Source of the DNA: DATKMS01 sp041497995
Lineage (GTDB): Bacteria > Desulfobacterota > Binatia > HRBIN30
Assembly (NCBI GenBank): GCA_041497995.1
Contig: JBGQHM010000075.1
Coordinates: 1 to 20,874 of the forward strand
Length of the DNA: 20,874 nt
Reading direction: 5' to 3'
A program made the translations under genes and the position numbers. The stretch's first letter is position 1; every line of letters starts with the position of its first letter. Under the pieces are notes generated by a model. It was not told the DNA's origin and did not search any database. It saw only the letters and a program-made list of their open reading frames with translations. This document shows, one piece after another, positions 7,697-15,597 of the stretch.

Positions 7697-8073
7697 GTCT
7701 AGCCGCACCGCGAGCGAACGCCGTGCGGCTAGACTTCAATAGCTCAATCGATGACCCACCCGTGTCAGGGGTAGGTGTAGGCGCCGAGAGGGGGGATGAT
7801 CTTGCCGCGATCCGCAATTCGTCCGGTGAGGCGCTGATGGAGCTGCGGGGCGACACCAAGCCGCTTGCGCCCCCGGTCGACGACTATCTCACCATCGAGG
7901 CGGACCGCGTCAGGGTGAAGCGCGCCTACGTCGACGAGTTCGCCAAGGCGCTGCCCGGACGCAAGCTGGCGCGGTTCTACCAAATCGAAAACAGGATGGA
8001 CGCCGTGATTCGCTACGATCTCGCTGCCACGATCCCACTGGTGGAGGGGGAGAGTGGGGCGCCCGCGAAGTGA
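7693..8073 (+). pseudogene. C-terminal remnant of a small secreted protein
   Basis: The convincing protein-like part is the last 50 or so codons, with RVKRAYVDEFAKALPGRK followed by LARFYQIENRMDAVIRYDLA and IPLVE. I know this pattern as the tail of small exported proteobacterial proteins of unknown function. Possible starts are GTG 7693, which overlaps the sulfatase stop and lies inside the stem-loop, or ATG 7837 (78 aa, GGTGAGG upstream). Neither gives a signal peptide, which supports loss of the 5' part. A short cytosolic protein from ATG 7837 remains possible. Confidence 0.5.
7696..7735 (+). terminator. Stem-loop terminator of the second sulfatase
   Basis: A perfect 13-bp stem (AGTCTAGCCGCAC, 7696-7708, pairing with 7723-7735) with a 14-nt loop, starting on the last base of the stop codon. 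A weak TTCAAT follows rather than a U-run. It may terminate transcription or protect the mRNA 3' end. Confidence 0.6.
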
Positions 8074-8102
8074 GGGGCGAGGGTGCTACGGTGTGGCGCT
8101 GC

Positions 8103-8144
8103 GTGCTTCTGGCACAAATCTGTGGCAAGCAAGCGCAAGAGGAG
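8103..8144 (+). promoter_or_regulatory. Duplicated upstream element, copy 2
   Basis: Second copy of the element at 505-545. Here the dyad is better (CACA-N4-TGTG in CACAAATCTGTG) and the element ends with AGAGGAG, which serves as the ribosome binding site of the gene at 8155. Placement directly before the first gene of the 8155-13743 run suggests a control site or 5'-UTR module for that unit. Confidence 0.45.
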
Positions 8145-8154
8145 GCAGGTCTCA

Positions 8155-8586
8155 ATGAAACTCAGAACAGGTTGGTTGTGGGCAACGGTGTTTGCGTTGG
8201 CGGGCACGGCGTCTGCCCAGCAGGTATTCGTCTACCCGCAAAAGGGGCAGAGCCAGAAGCAACAGGACATCGACAGCGGCGAGTGTACGCGCTGGGCGAA
8301 GCAGCAAAGCGGGGTCGATCCAAACGCCCCGAAGCAGCAGGAGGGGCTTGGCAGTAACGCGCGCGGTGCGGTGGGGGGAGCCGCCAAGGGCGCGGCCCTC
8401 GGTGCCGCGGTCGGTGCGATCGGCGGTAACGCCGGCAAGGGCGCCGGCGCGGGCGCGGTGGTTGGCGGGGTCGCCGGACGCCGCCGGTCAAAGAATGACA
8501 AGCAGGCCGCCGCGGCGGAGACCACGAACACCTACCAACGCGCCTTCGCCGCCTGTATGGACGGGCGCGGCTATTCGGTGAAGTGA
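8155..8586 (+). CDS. Exported glycine-zipper family protein
   Basis: 143 residues. ATG 8155 was chosen over an in-frame ATG at 8083 because GAGGAGG precedes it and a signal peptide starts there (MKLRTGWLW to ASA, about 1-21). The mature protein has a DIDSGECTRWAKQ segment, a glycine zipper (about 72-107; GxxxG repeats such as GAALGAAVGAIGG), a charged RRRSKNDK patch and a C-terminal YQRAFAACMDGRGYSVK motif. This arrangement is that of the YMGG-like glycine-zipper proteins, thought to insert in or associate with the envelope; no reaction is known. It is the first gene of a close-packed run: the next gene can start on its stop codon (GTG 8583) or 14 bp later. Confidence 0.85.
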   Translation: MKLRTGWLWATVFALAGTASAQQVFVYPQKGQSQKQQDIDSGECTRWAKQQSGVDPNAPKQQEGLGSNARGAVGGAAKGAALGAAVGAIGGNAGKGAGAGAVVGGVAGRRRSKNDKQAAAAETTNTYQRAFAACMDGRGYSVK

Positions 8587-8600
8587 GGGGCGCTGAAGTC

Positions 8601-10523
8601 ATGATGTGTCACTGGAAAACAGCGGGTCCGGGGTCTGGCCTAGCATCACTGCTCGTCGCTCTGGCACTCGCGATCACTGTCACCGGATGTGCGTCGTCGG
8701 TCGGCGTCAAACGTCTCTCCGCGCGCGACGCGCATAACACGCTGACGAGCAACGCCTTGTCTACCGGTGATCTTAGCGAGGCAACGCAAGTCACATTGCG
8801 CCGCCACAATCTCACCGACCAGTTCGACACAGCCCCGGAAGCAGCCTTGGCGAAGCTGCGCGCTGATATGCTGAGTGCAGGCCCCACCAACGACGATCTG
8901 TTCGCCCTGACGGAGATGTCGTTCTTTCATGCCGAGCAGAGCCACGAACGGTCGTACTACCTCGCCGCCGCGGTCTACGCGTTCGCGTTCCTGTTCCCTG
9001 AGGACGTTCAGCGCCAGCCGCCGGCGATGGACCCGCGCTACCGCTGGGCCTGTGATATCTATGACCGCGCCGTCACCGAGGGATTCCGGCAGCCCAAGGG
9101 TGACAACATGGACCCCCGCGCCGGGCGCTACGAACTTCCCTTCGGCACGCTCGACGTGAGCTTTGATACAGCCGAGCTCACGTGGGGTACCCGCCAGCTG
9201 AAGGACTTTGTCCCGGTCGGCGAGCTCGAGGTGCGCGGTCTGCGCAACCGCTACCGCTCGCCCGGTATCGGCGCACCACTGGCGGCTGCCACAGAGATCC
9301 CGGCGGGAAGCGAGACACCTAATGATCTCGTCGGTCCGTTCGTACGGGTTCCGATGACCGCAGTCCTGCTGCTCGAACGGCCGCGTCAACAGCTGAGCAA
9401 CTCCGAGTTGCACGCCACGCTGCGCCTCTTCGACGCCACCGGTGTCGAGACCGTCAAGATTGGCAAGCAAACAGTCCCGCTCGAGATCGACCGCACCGCA
9501 CCGATTGCGACGACGCTGGCCGCAAACCGGATGCTAGACAATGAGCTCACAAATTTTCTGGGCAAAGCCGTAGGGGCCACTCGGCAAGGGCGCCTCTCGG
9601 CGCGCGAGCCGTATCGACGCGGACGCATTCCCGTCGTCTTCGTCCATGGAACCAACTCGAGCCCGGCGCGTTGGGCCGACATGGTCAACGACCTCGAAGC
9701 CGACGACTGGGTGCGCCAGCGTTTTCAGTTCTGGTTCTTTTCCTACGACAGTGGCGCCCCCATCGCGTACTCGTCGATGTTACTCCGGAACGCCCTGCGG
9801 GCCGCCGTCAAGCAGTTCGATCCGGACGGCACCGACGAGTGCATGAAACACATGATCGTCATGGGCCATAGTCAGGGGGGACTGCTCACCAAGATGATGG
9901 TGATCAATTCCGGGGACCGCTTCTGGCGCAATGCCAGTGACACGCCGCTCGACCAGCTGAAAATGTCCGAACCCACCCGCGCGCTGGTGCGCGACGCGAT
10001 GTTCGTTGAGCCACTCCCCTTTGTGGACCGCGTGATTTTCGTCGCCACACCGCAGCGCGGCAGCTATCTCGCCGGTCCGCAGATCATTCGCCGCCTGGCG
10101 CAGAAGCTGGTCTCGATGCCGAGCACGCTGGTACAAACCGGTGCCGATGTGTTCTCCAAAGACGACGTCAAGCCATACTTGAAGCAACAGACGTTCCCCA
10201 CCGCGATCGACAACATGTCGCCCAGCCATCCGTTCATTTTAACCATCCAGGAGATTCCACTGGCGCCGGGCGTCCATGCGCATTCGATCATCGCTGTGGA
10301 CGGCGATGTCCCAAAGGAAAGCGGTGGCGACGGCGTGGTCAAGTATGCCAGCGCGCACGTCGACGGCGTCGAGTCGGAGCGCGTCGTCAATTCGCCGCAC
10401 TCGTGTCAGTCGAACCCGGAAACCATCGACGAAGTGCGACGCATTCTGCGCTTGCAGGCCGCCGAGGTACACTGCGGTCCTGCGGAGCCGGCGAGTGCAT
10501 CCGCCGCCACCGAACGGCGCTGA
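8601..10523 (+). CDS. Lipase-like alpha/beta-hydrolase lipoprotein
   Basis: 640 residues from ATG 8601; GTG 8583 is possible but less likely. The N-terminal hydrophobic helix ends in a lipobox VTGC with Cys30, so the protein is probably lipid-anchored. The first 300 or so residues are not a domain I recognise. The alpha/beta-hydrolase core shows VVFVHGTN (345-352, oxyanion region), GHSQGG (422-427, nucleophile Ser424), ATPQRGS (482-488), GDGVVKYASAH (576-586, likely acid Asp577) and SPHSCQ (598-603, likely His600), a complete triad. This fits PGAP1/lipase-like enzymes cutting lipid or other esters; the substrate is unknown. The stop overlaps the next start (TGATG), so it is translationally coupled to the DUF4105 gene. 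Confidence 0.9.
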   Translation: MMCHWKTAGPGSGLASLLVALALAITVTGCASSVGVKRLSARDAHNTLTSNALSTGDLSEATQVTLRRHNLTDQFDTAPEAALAKLRADMLSAGPTNDDLFALTEMSFFHAEQSHERSYYLAAAVYAFAFLFPEDVQRQPPAMDPRYRWACDIYDRAVTEGFRQPKGDNMDPRAGRYELPFGTLDVSFDTAELTWGTRQLKDFVPVGELEVRGLRNRYRSPGIGAPLAAATEIPAGSETPNDLVGPFVRVPMTAVLLLERPRQQLSNSELHATLRLFDATGVETVKIGKQTVPLEIDRTAPIATTLAANRMLDNELTNFLGKAVGATRQGRLSAREPYRRGRIPVVFVHGTNSSPARWADMVNDLEADDWVRQRFQFWFFSYDSGAPIAYSSMLLRNALRAAVKQFDPDGTDECMKHMIVMGHSQGGLLTKMMVINSGDRFWRNASDTPLDQLKMSEPTRALVRDAMFVEPLPFVDRVIFVATPQRGSYLAGPQIIRRLAQKLVSMPSTLVQTGADVFSKDDVKPYLKQQTFPTAIDNMSPSHPFILTIQEIPLAPGVHAHSIIAVDGDVPKESGGDGVVKYASAHVDGVESERVVNSPHSCQSNPETIDEVRRILRLQAAEVHCGPAEPASASAATERR

Positions 10524-11542
10524 TGCGTACCCTGGGAAAGGTCGTCGTCCGCTTCCTTTTGCTGACCGCGATTCTGGGTCTCGCGGCGTGGGGGGCTCTG
10601 GCGCTGTACCTGGGACCATTGCAATCTACGCTGTGGGCTGGTGCCCTCGCGGCGGTCGGTTTCATCGCCGCCGTCGCCGCCGTCCTGCCGCGCCTGCGCT
10701 GGTGGCCCATGGCACTGTTTGCAGTGGCTTTCGTGGGCTTTCTGATCCGCTGGCACGGTGTTCAGCCATCGAATGACCGTGACTGGCAGCCAGATGTGGC
10801 GCTGCTGCCTTTTGCGACGTTCGACGGCGACTTGGTCACCATCCACAACGTCCGCAACTTCGACTATCGCAGCGAGACCGACTACACGCCGCACTACTAC
10901 GACAAGACGTACGACCTGCGGCAGTTGGACTCCGCCGATCTGATCGCCGTCTACTGGATGGGCGATGCCATCGCCCACATCATGGTGAGCTTCGGCTTCG
11001 CGGAGCACGACTTCGTCACCGTCTCGATCGAGACGCGTAAAGAACGCGGCGAGAGCTACGACACCCTGCGGGGCTTCTTCCGGCAGTACGAGCTGGCCTA
11101 CATCGTCGGCGACGAGCGCGATCTGATCCGTCTGCGCACCAACTACCGCAAAGACCCGCCCGAAGATGCCTATCTCTACCGCACCAACATCCCGCCGGAG
11201 AATGTCCGGCGATTGTTCCTGAGCTACTTTCAGAAGGTCAACGAGCTCAAGGAGCAGGCGGAGTTCTACAACACGTTGACCACGAACTGCACGACCAACG
11301 TGCTCATGCACACCAAGGTGAATCCGGGCAAGCATGCCTACTCGTGGAAGATCCTGCTGAGTGGCTACGCGCCGCTCTACACGTATGAGCTCGGTCGGTT
11401 GGATAGCAGCATGCCGTTCGACGAGCTGCGGCACCGCTCGCACATCAACACCGCCGCCCATGCCGCGGACCAGGCCGCTGACTTCTCCCAGCAGATTCGC
11501 GCCGGCCTGCCGAAGCCATCGGCCAGCCGATCCCACGAGTGA
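10523..11542 (+). CDS. DUF4105 / Lnb N-terminal domain membrane protein
   Basis: 339 residues. ATG 10523 overlaps the previous stop; an in-frame ATG at 10403 lies inside the lipase gene and is less likely. Three N-terminal membrane helices (about 8-30, 36-56, 62-77) precede a soluble domain with IHNVRNFDYR (107-116), AHIMVSFGF (151-159, candidate His152), SIETRKERGESYDTLRGFFR (168-187) and TTNCTTN (253-259, candidate nucleophile Cys256). This is the DUF4105 domain, papain/NlpC-like, which forms the periplasmic part of Lnb lipoprotein N-acyltransferases. Here the helices precede the domain and none follows. Coupling to a lipase-like lipoprotein suggests a shared role in acyl or envelope chemistry, which is inference. 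It could instead be an amidase or peptidase. Confidence 0.88.
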   Translation: MRTLGKVVVRFLLLTAILGLAAWGALALYLGPLQSTLWAGALAAVGFIAAVAAVLPRLRWWPMALFAVAFVGFLIRWHGVQPSNDRDWQPDVALLPFATFDGDLVTIHNVRNFDYRSETDYTPHYYDKTYDLRQLDSADLIAVYWMGDAIAHIMVSFGFAEHDFVTVSIETRKERGESYDTLRGFFRQYELAYIVGDERDLIRLRTNYRKDPPEDAYLYRTNIPPENVRRLFLSYFQKVNELKEQAEFYNTLTTNCTTNVLMHTKVNPGKHAYSWKILLSGYAPLYTYELGRLDSSMPFDELRHRSHINTAAHAADQAADFSQQIRAGLPKPSASRSHE

Positions 11543-11607
11543 GCGCGCGCCGGCAGAGCATGCGGGCAAGGAGGCCACGCCGTGCGGTGACACAGAAGGA
11601 GGAGACC

Positions 11608-12648
11608 ATGTCGCATCTATCTAGATGGAAGGTCGGCGCTCGTATTGCAGCCACTACTCTGTTCGCTTTCGTCGCACTGTGCGGCGTCGGTGCGCGTGCA
11701 TTCGCCGCGCCGACGTTGGACGAGCTGATGGCCGACTTTGCCTTCAGCAAAGAAGACGTGCAGCGGGTGCGTAACGGCGAGTTGGTCAACACGACCACGA
11801 AGGAAACCTCCGATCGGGAGCTCGCCGCGGTCATGGTGCTCCTCGTCAAGGCGCCGGTGCAGAAGCTTGTTGCTTCGTTCAAAGGCGGCCCAACCTCTCG
11901 CAACGATCCACAGGTCCAATCGGTCACTGAGATCAAGGCTGATGGAACGTTCGCCGAGCCCAAGTCGGTCGTGCTCCAACCGGGCGGCGATAAAGAAGTG
12001 CAGCGCTATCTCAGCGCCGCGCCCGGCGACACGTTGAATCTTTCGGTAGCGGAGATCGCCACCTTCGCCGCGCTCAAGGCCTCGGGGGGCGCCGGGCAGC
12101 CGCAGGTCGAAGACGCGGTGCGACAGTTACTCCTAGCCCGCTACCAAGCATATCGCGACAAAGGGTTGGCAGGCATTGCCCCGTACGCCCGCGGTAAAGA
12201 CAAGCAATCGCAGCCGGCAGATGATCTGCGCCGCGCCACCGAAGCCGCAACAGGAATCAAAAAATACGCCGCGGCCTTTTACAGTGTGCTCCTGAACTAT
12301 CCGCAGGGGACCCCGGCGGGGCTCACGCAACAGTTCTTCTGTATCCGCTATGCAATGAGCGGCCGACCCAACTTCGCGCTCCGGCATCGCCTCGCCATGC
12401 CGGTCGACGATGCGTACGTGATCGCCGATCGCGATTTCTACGTGAGCTCCGGTTACAACGACACGCAGGCTGTTGCCGGCCTCCTGCCCGTCGAAAACGG
12501 GACAGTGGTCGTGTACCTGAACCGCACCACCACCGACCAACTCGGCGGCTTCGGCGCGTCCGCCAAGCAGTCGATCGGCCGCGGCATGATGGCGAAGCAA
12601 ATCAGCGCGATCTTCGAGAAGGCCCGCGCCGGCTTCAAAGACAAGTGA
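11608..12648 (+). CDS. Secreted protein of unknown function
   Basis: 346 residues. ATG 11608 has AAGGAGGAG just upstream and opens a signal peptide (MSHLSRWKV to AFA, about 1-33); ATG 11539 in frame would bury it. After the signal comes LDELMADFAFSKEDVQRVRNGE (about 36-57), a pattern I have seen at the start of other secreted hypothetical proteins, then a region that contains DRELAAVMVLLVKAP, and a C-terminal part with FCIRYAMSGRPNF, HRLAMPVDDAYVIADRDFYV and VVVYLNRTTTDQL. No catalytic motif is evident, and no name can be given. It follows the DUF4105 gene by 65 bp, so the same mRNA is likely. Its last codons form the first units of the heptamer tract at 12640. Confidence 0.8.
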   Translation: MSHLSRWKVGARIAATTLFAFVALCGVGARAFAAPTLDELMADFAFSKEDVQRVRNGELVNTTTKETSDRELAAVMVLLVKAPVQKLVASFKGGPTSRNDPQVQSVTEIKADGTFAEPKSVVLQPGGDKEVQRYLSAAPGDTLNLSVAEIATFAALKASGGAGQPQVEDAVRQLLLARYQAYRDKGLAGIAPYARGKDKQSQPADDLRRATEAATGIKKYAAAFYSVLLNYPQGTPAGLTQQFFCIRYAMSGRPNFALRHRLAMPVDDAYVIADRDFYVSSGYNDTQAVAGLLPVENGTVVVYLNRTTTDQLGGFGASAKQSIGRGMMAKQISAIFEKARAGFKDK

Positions 12649-12695
12649 CAAGTGATCAGTGATCGATGATCAGGGGATGATGATCAGGGGATAAC
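12640..12695 (+). repeat. Heptamer tandem tract filling a spacer (8 x 7 bp)
   Basis: Eight consecutive 7-bp units in perfect phase, from the last codons of the unknown secreted gene to one base before the next ATG. The common unit is GATCAGT/GATCAGG, with variants such as GACAAGT at the left and GGATGAT or GGATAAC at the right. The stop codon TGA is part of the repeat, and the GGGGAT that acts as ribosome binding site for the permease is repeat-derived. The same unit occurs at 3033-3053. Confidence 0.8.
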
Positions 12696-12696
12696 G

Positions 12697-13743
12697 ATGG
12701 GGCTTTCACGCGACTTCGAACGCTACGCGGCGACCGGCGTACTCCTACTACTGGTGGTCGGCTGCTACTTGGTGGTCCGGCCATTTCTGACGGCTTTTCT
12801 TTGGGGAGGGATCATTGCGATCTCGACCTATGGAATTTACCACCGCCTGCTGCACGCACTCGGAGACCGCCGCGGCCTGGCGGCGACGCTGACCACGCTT
12901 GGCCTGGCTGCCGTTCTGCTCGTACCGATCGCGACTCTGGGCCTGGGGGTGGCGAACCAATGGCCGGCGCTGAGCGAGCGGGTCGGCGGCCTGTTCTCAG
13001 GCGGCGTAGGTGCACCCCCCGCGTGGTTGGTGAAATTGCCGCTGGTGGGCAAGTCCACCAGCGCCTACTGGCAAGCCGTCGCTGGCGACCCGCAACGGCT
13101 CAAGCAGGATCTGCGTCCGCTGATCGCACCGGTGAAGGATTTCCTCGTCGCGTTTTCAGCAGGTATCGGTGGCGGCGTTCTGGAATTCGCCTTGGCGTTG
13201 CTGATCGCCGGTCTGCTGTATGTCTTCGGCCACGACTTCGGTGCGGGCTTGGATCGTGTGGCCCAGCGCCTAGGTGGTGAAGGCGGGCGGCGGCAAGTGG
13301 AAGTGGTGGCGTCGACCGTGCGCGGCGTGTTCAAGGGCGTCATCGGCACGGCCGCGTGCCAGGCGGTGCTGGCCATTATCGGATTCTGGCTGGCCGGCGT
13401 GCCAGGCCCGTTTCTGCTCGGCATGGCCACGTTCTTCCTGTCGCTGGTGCCTGGCGGTACGGCTGTCCTGTGGTTGCCCGCCGCGCTGTGGCTGAGAGTG
13501 AACGGTTCCACCGGCTGGGCGATCTTTATGGCGATTTGGGGCGCGGTGATCGTCGGCAGCAGCGACAACGTGATCCGTCCGCTGCTGATCGGCAAGGGCG
13601 TGGAGGCGCCTCTCGGCTTGATTGCCCTGGGTGTCGTCGGCGGCCTCTTTGCCTTCGGCTTCCTCGGCCTGTTCATCGGCCCGACGCTCTTGGCCGTCGC
13701 ATACAATCTGTTCCAGGACTGGATGGCGACTGGAGATGCGTGA
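12697..13743 (+). CDS. AI-2E family (PerM/YdiK-type) membrane permease
   Basis: 348 residues, the usual length. Two helices at the N-terminus (about 12-46), one at 61-85, a soluble section (about 86-150), then about five helices (150-178, 212-233, 237-262, 272-288, 304-340). The family hallmark is visible in SSDNVIRPLLIGKG (288-301), followed by the Gly/Phe-rich GGLFAFGFLGLFIGPTLL (315-332). Members export varied small molecules or ions; the name AI-2E does not mean this one moves autoinducer-2. The start is fixed by the repeat-derived GGGGAT before ATG 12697. It is the last + strand gene of the block and ends 72 bp from a convergent SDR. Confidence 0.93.
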   Translation: MGLSRDFERYAATGVLLLLVVGCYLVVRPFLTAFLWGGIIAISTYGIYHRLLHALGDRRGLAATLTTLGLAAVLLVPIATLGLGVANQWPALSERVGGLFSGGVGAPPAWLVKLPLVGKSTSAYWQAVAGDPQRLKQDLRPLIAPVKDFLVAFSAGIGGGVLEFALALLIAGLLYVFGHDFGAGLDRVAQRLGGEGGRRQVEVVASTVRGVFKGVIGTAACQAVLAIIGFWLAGVPGPFLLGMATFFLSLVPGGTAVLWLPAALWLRVNGSTGWAIFMAIWGAVIVGSSDNVIRPLLIGKGVEAPLGLIALGVVGGLFAFGFLGLFIGPTLLAVAYNLFQDWMATGDA

Positions 13744-13815
13744 GCGCGGTAGACGCAGGGGACCATCACGACGGGCCACGGAGGAGCGCGGGGGGCAGTC
13801 GCGGTGGCACGACGC

Positions 13816-14661
13816 CTAGGGAATGCCCAGCACCGGGTTGCGCTGCGCCAGAATGTTCTCCATCCGCTCGCGGGCGGCCACGAGCATGTCGGGATGCGGG
13901 AACACGTAGAAGCGCTCCTCGCGGATGGCCTCGACCACACGCGCCGCAACCTCGGACGGTGGGGTACCGGCGACAACTGACGACTCGATCGCCGCGCGCA
14001 GCGCTTGCTGCGCCTCCGACGTGGGTTGCACTGCCGTCTGCAGTTCGGCCGGCCGGTTGCGCTCCGACGACATGATGTTGGTGCGCACGAAGCCCGGGCA
14101 CAGCACCGATGCCTTCACCTTTGCGCCGCTCATCTCCAGCTCGAAATGCAACGACTCAGAGATGGTGACGACGGCGAACTTGGTGGCGTGATACGGCGAG
14201 AGAAACGGCAGCGAGAGATGCCCGGCCATTGAGGCCGTGTTCACGACGTGTCCCTCGGTGCCTTGCCGCAGCATGATCGGCACGAACGTGCGTATCCCGT
14301 GAATCACACCCCACAGGTTCACCCCGAACGTCCACTGCCATCCTTCGAGCGGTATCTCCCACACCGGGGCGCTCTCCCCGCCGACCCCGGCATTGTTGCA
14401 GAGGACGTGCACCGCACCGAAGGTTGCCAGCGTCTGGTCCGCCAGCGCCGCGACCTCCTCGGCCTTCGAGACGTCGGTGCGCACGGCGAGGGTCTTCACG
14501 CCGCGCGCGCGGAGCTCGCGTTCCGCCTGCGCCAGCGGCGCCGCCTCGACGTCGGCCAGCACAACATGCATGCCCTCCGCCGCAAAGCGATCCACCAGCG
14601 CCCGACCAATGCCGCTCGCGGCACCAGTCACCACTGCTACCTTGTCCTTGAAGTCCTTCAC
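13816..14661 (-). CDS. Short-chain dehydrogenase/reductase (classical SDR)
   Basis: 281 residues from a GTG start at 14661, chosen because AGAGGAAG lies upstream and MKDFKDKVAVVTG begins exactly there; the open frame continues upstream inside the BKACE gene. Rossmann signature TGAASGIG (12-19), acidic Asp37 at the end of the second strand (prefers NAD over NADP), NNAG (89-92), catalytic Ser144, Tyr157 and Lys161 in YHATK. It oxidises or reduces an alcohol/ketone pair; the substrate is unknown. It lies 16 bp after a BKACE gene, so one mRNA and possibly one pathway are likely, for example conversion of a hydroxy acid to the keto acid that BKACE cleaves. Family certain, pathway inferred. Confidence 0.93.
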   Translation of the reverse strand: MKDFKDKVAVVTGAASGIGRALVDRFAAEGMHVVLADVEAAPLAQAERELRARGVKTLAVRTDVSKAEEVAALADQTLATFGAVHVLCNNAGVGGESAPVWEIPLEGWQWTFGVNLWGVIHGIRTFVPIMLRQGTEGHVVNTASMAGHLSLPFLSPYHATKFAVVTISESLHFELEMSGAKVKASVLCPGFVRTNIMSSERNRPAELQTAVQPTSEAQQALRAAIESSVVAGTPPSEVAARVVEAIREERFYVFPHPDMLVAARERMENILAQRNPVLGIP

Positions 14662-14677
14662 GATTGATCTTCCTCTC

Positions 14678-15547
14678 TTAACCGCGCAGGCCAATTCTCT
14701 CGGCCGCCTGCGTCGGCGTGGCAACAGGTCGGCCCATTCTCTGCGCCATGCGGACGATGTCAGAGACCAACGCGACGTTGTTGGGTTGCTCAGGGCCCGC
14801 GTAGTCTTCCAAGCCCACGCGCACGTGACCGCCGCGCGCGATGGCCAGCTCTGCCAGTGTGGTACGGACGTCGCCGCCGAGTACGCCGACCATCCATGGC
14901 AGCCCACTGCCATCGAGCATGGCGATGTACGCGTCGAGGCTCGCAGCTGTCGGCGGCAGGCCGAAGGGCAGACCGGGTCCGCCGAAGTAGAGCTGGATCT
15001 TGACGCCTTCGGGTAAGTGCCTGGCGGCATGATAGGCCAGCGCCACACGCAGAAAGCCGGGTTCGAAGATCGAGATGTGCGCGCCGACGCCACAGGCGCG
15101 GCACACGTCGATCATGTAGCGCGTATCAGCGAAGGTGTTCTGATACACGAGATCAATCGCCGCAGGCAGGCCGTCGGCATCGAGCGGCCCGAGGCTGACG
15201 GAACCGGGATCGACCAACGCCATGCGCAGGACGCTAGCTTTGGCCAGCTCTTCGACGTGCGCGTAGCGTTCCTGGATAGTGGTGTGTGGACCGCCGCCGC
15301 CCATCGTGGGGTAGAGCACCGCGTGCGGGTGGCGTTGGTAGATCTGTGTCCACGCCTTGCGATACGGCTCGGCCGCATGCCGACCCTCGAGCAGCCCGTC
15401 GTCGTTGTGGTGGTGCACGATGGCAGCGCCGGCGTCGATGCAGGCGCACGCATCCGTGACGATCTCTGGCACCGTGCGCGGCACGTGCGGGTTCGCCGCC
15501 TGTGGCGTGGCACCATTGATCGCGGCCTCGATGATGAGCGGTTCCAT
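14678..15547 (-). CDS. BKACE family beta-keto acid cleavage enzyme (DUF849)
   Basis: 289 residues; ATG 15547 follows AAAGGAGGAG. Members condense a beta-keto acid with acetyl-CoA and split it into acetoacetate plus a CoA ester, as in the lysine-fermentation enzyme Kce. Visible are the N-terminal IIEAAINGA (5-13), the metal-binding VHHHND (44-49, His45/His47), a TMGGGG turn (81-86), a LDGSGLPWMVGVLGGD segment (211-226) and HVRVGLEDY (241-249, likely metal ligand Glu247). Length and motif order are normal, so it appears intact. The substrate varies widely in this family and cannot be read from sequence. Neighbours: GNAT remnant upstream (50 bp) and SDR downstream (16 bp). Confidence 0.9.
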   Translation of the reverse strand: MEPLIIEAAINGATPQAANPHVPRTVPEIVTDACACIDAGAAIVHHHNDDGLLEGRHAAEPYRKAWTQIYQRHPHAVLYPTMGGGGPHTTIQERYAHVEELAKASVLRMALVDPGSVSLGPLDADGLPAAIDLVYQNTFADTRYMIDVCRACGVGAHISIFEPGFLRVALAYHAARHLPEGVKIQLYFGGPGLPFGLPPTAASLDAYIAMLDGSGLPWMVGVLGGDVRTTLAELAIARGGHVRVGLEDYAGPEQPNNVALVSDIVRMAQRMGRPVATPTQAAERIGLRG

Positions 15548-15597
15548 GCTCCTCCTTTATCGCGAGAGGCGTTCGGCGGGCAATGCGCTGCGGTGGG

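Noticed and set aside
7765..7983. Minus-strand stretch reading RIADRGKIIPP, loosely like ribosomal protein S18
   Set aside because: Only a few residues agree, S18 order and zinc residues are absent, and the + strand reading gives a better protein tail.
14662..15093. Extension of the SDR frame upstream to give a 425-residue protein
   Set aside because: The extension is antiphase reading of the BKACE gene; the SDR motif begins right after GTG 14661 with a good binding site.
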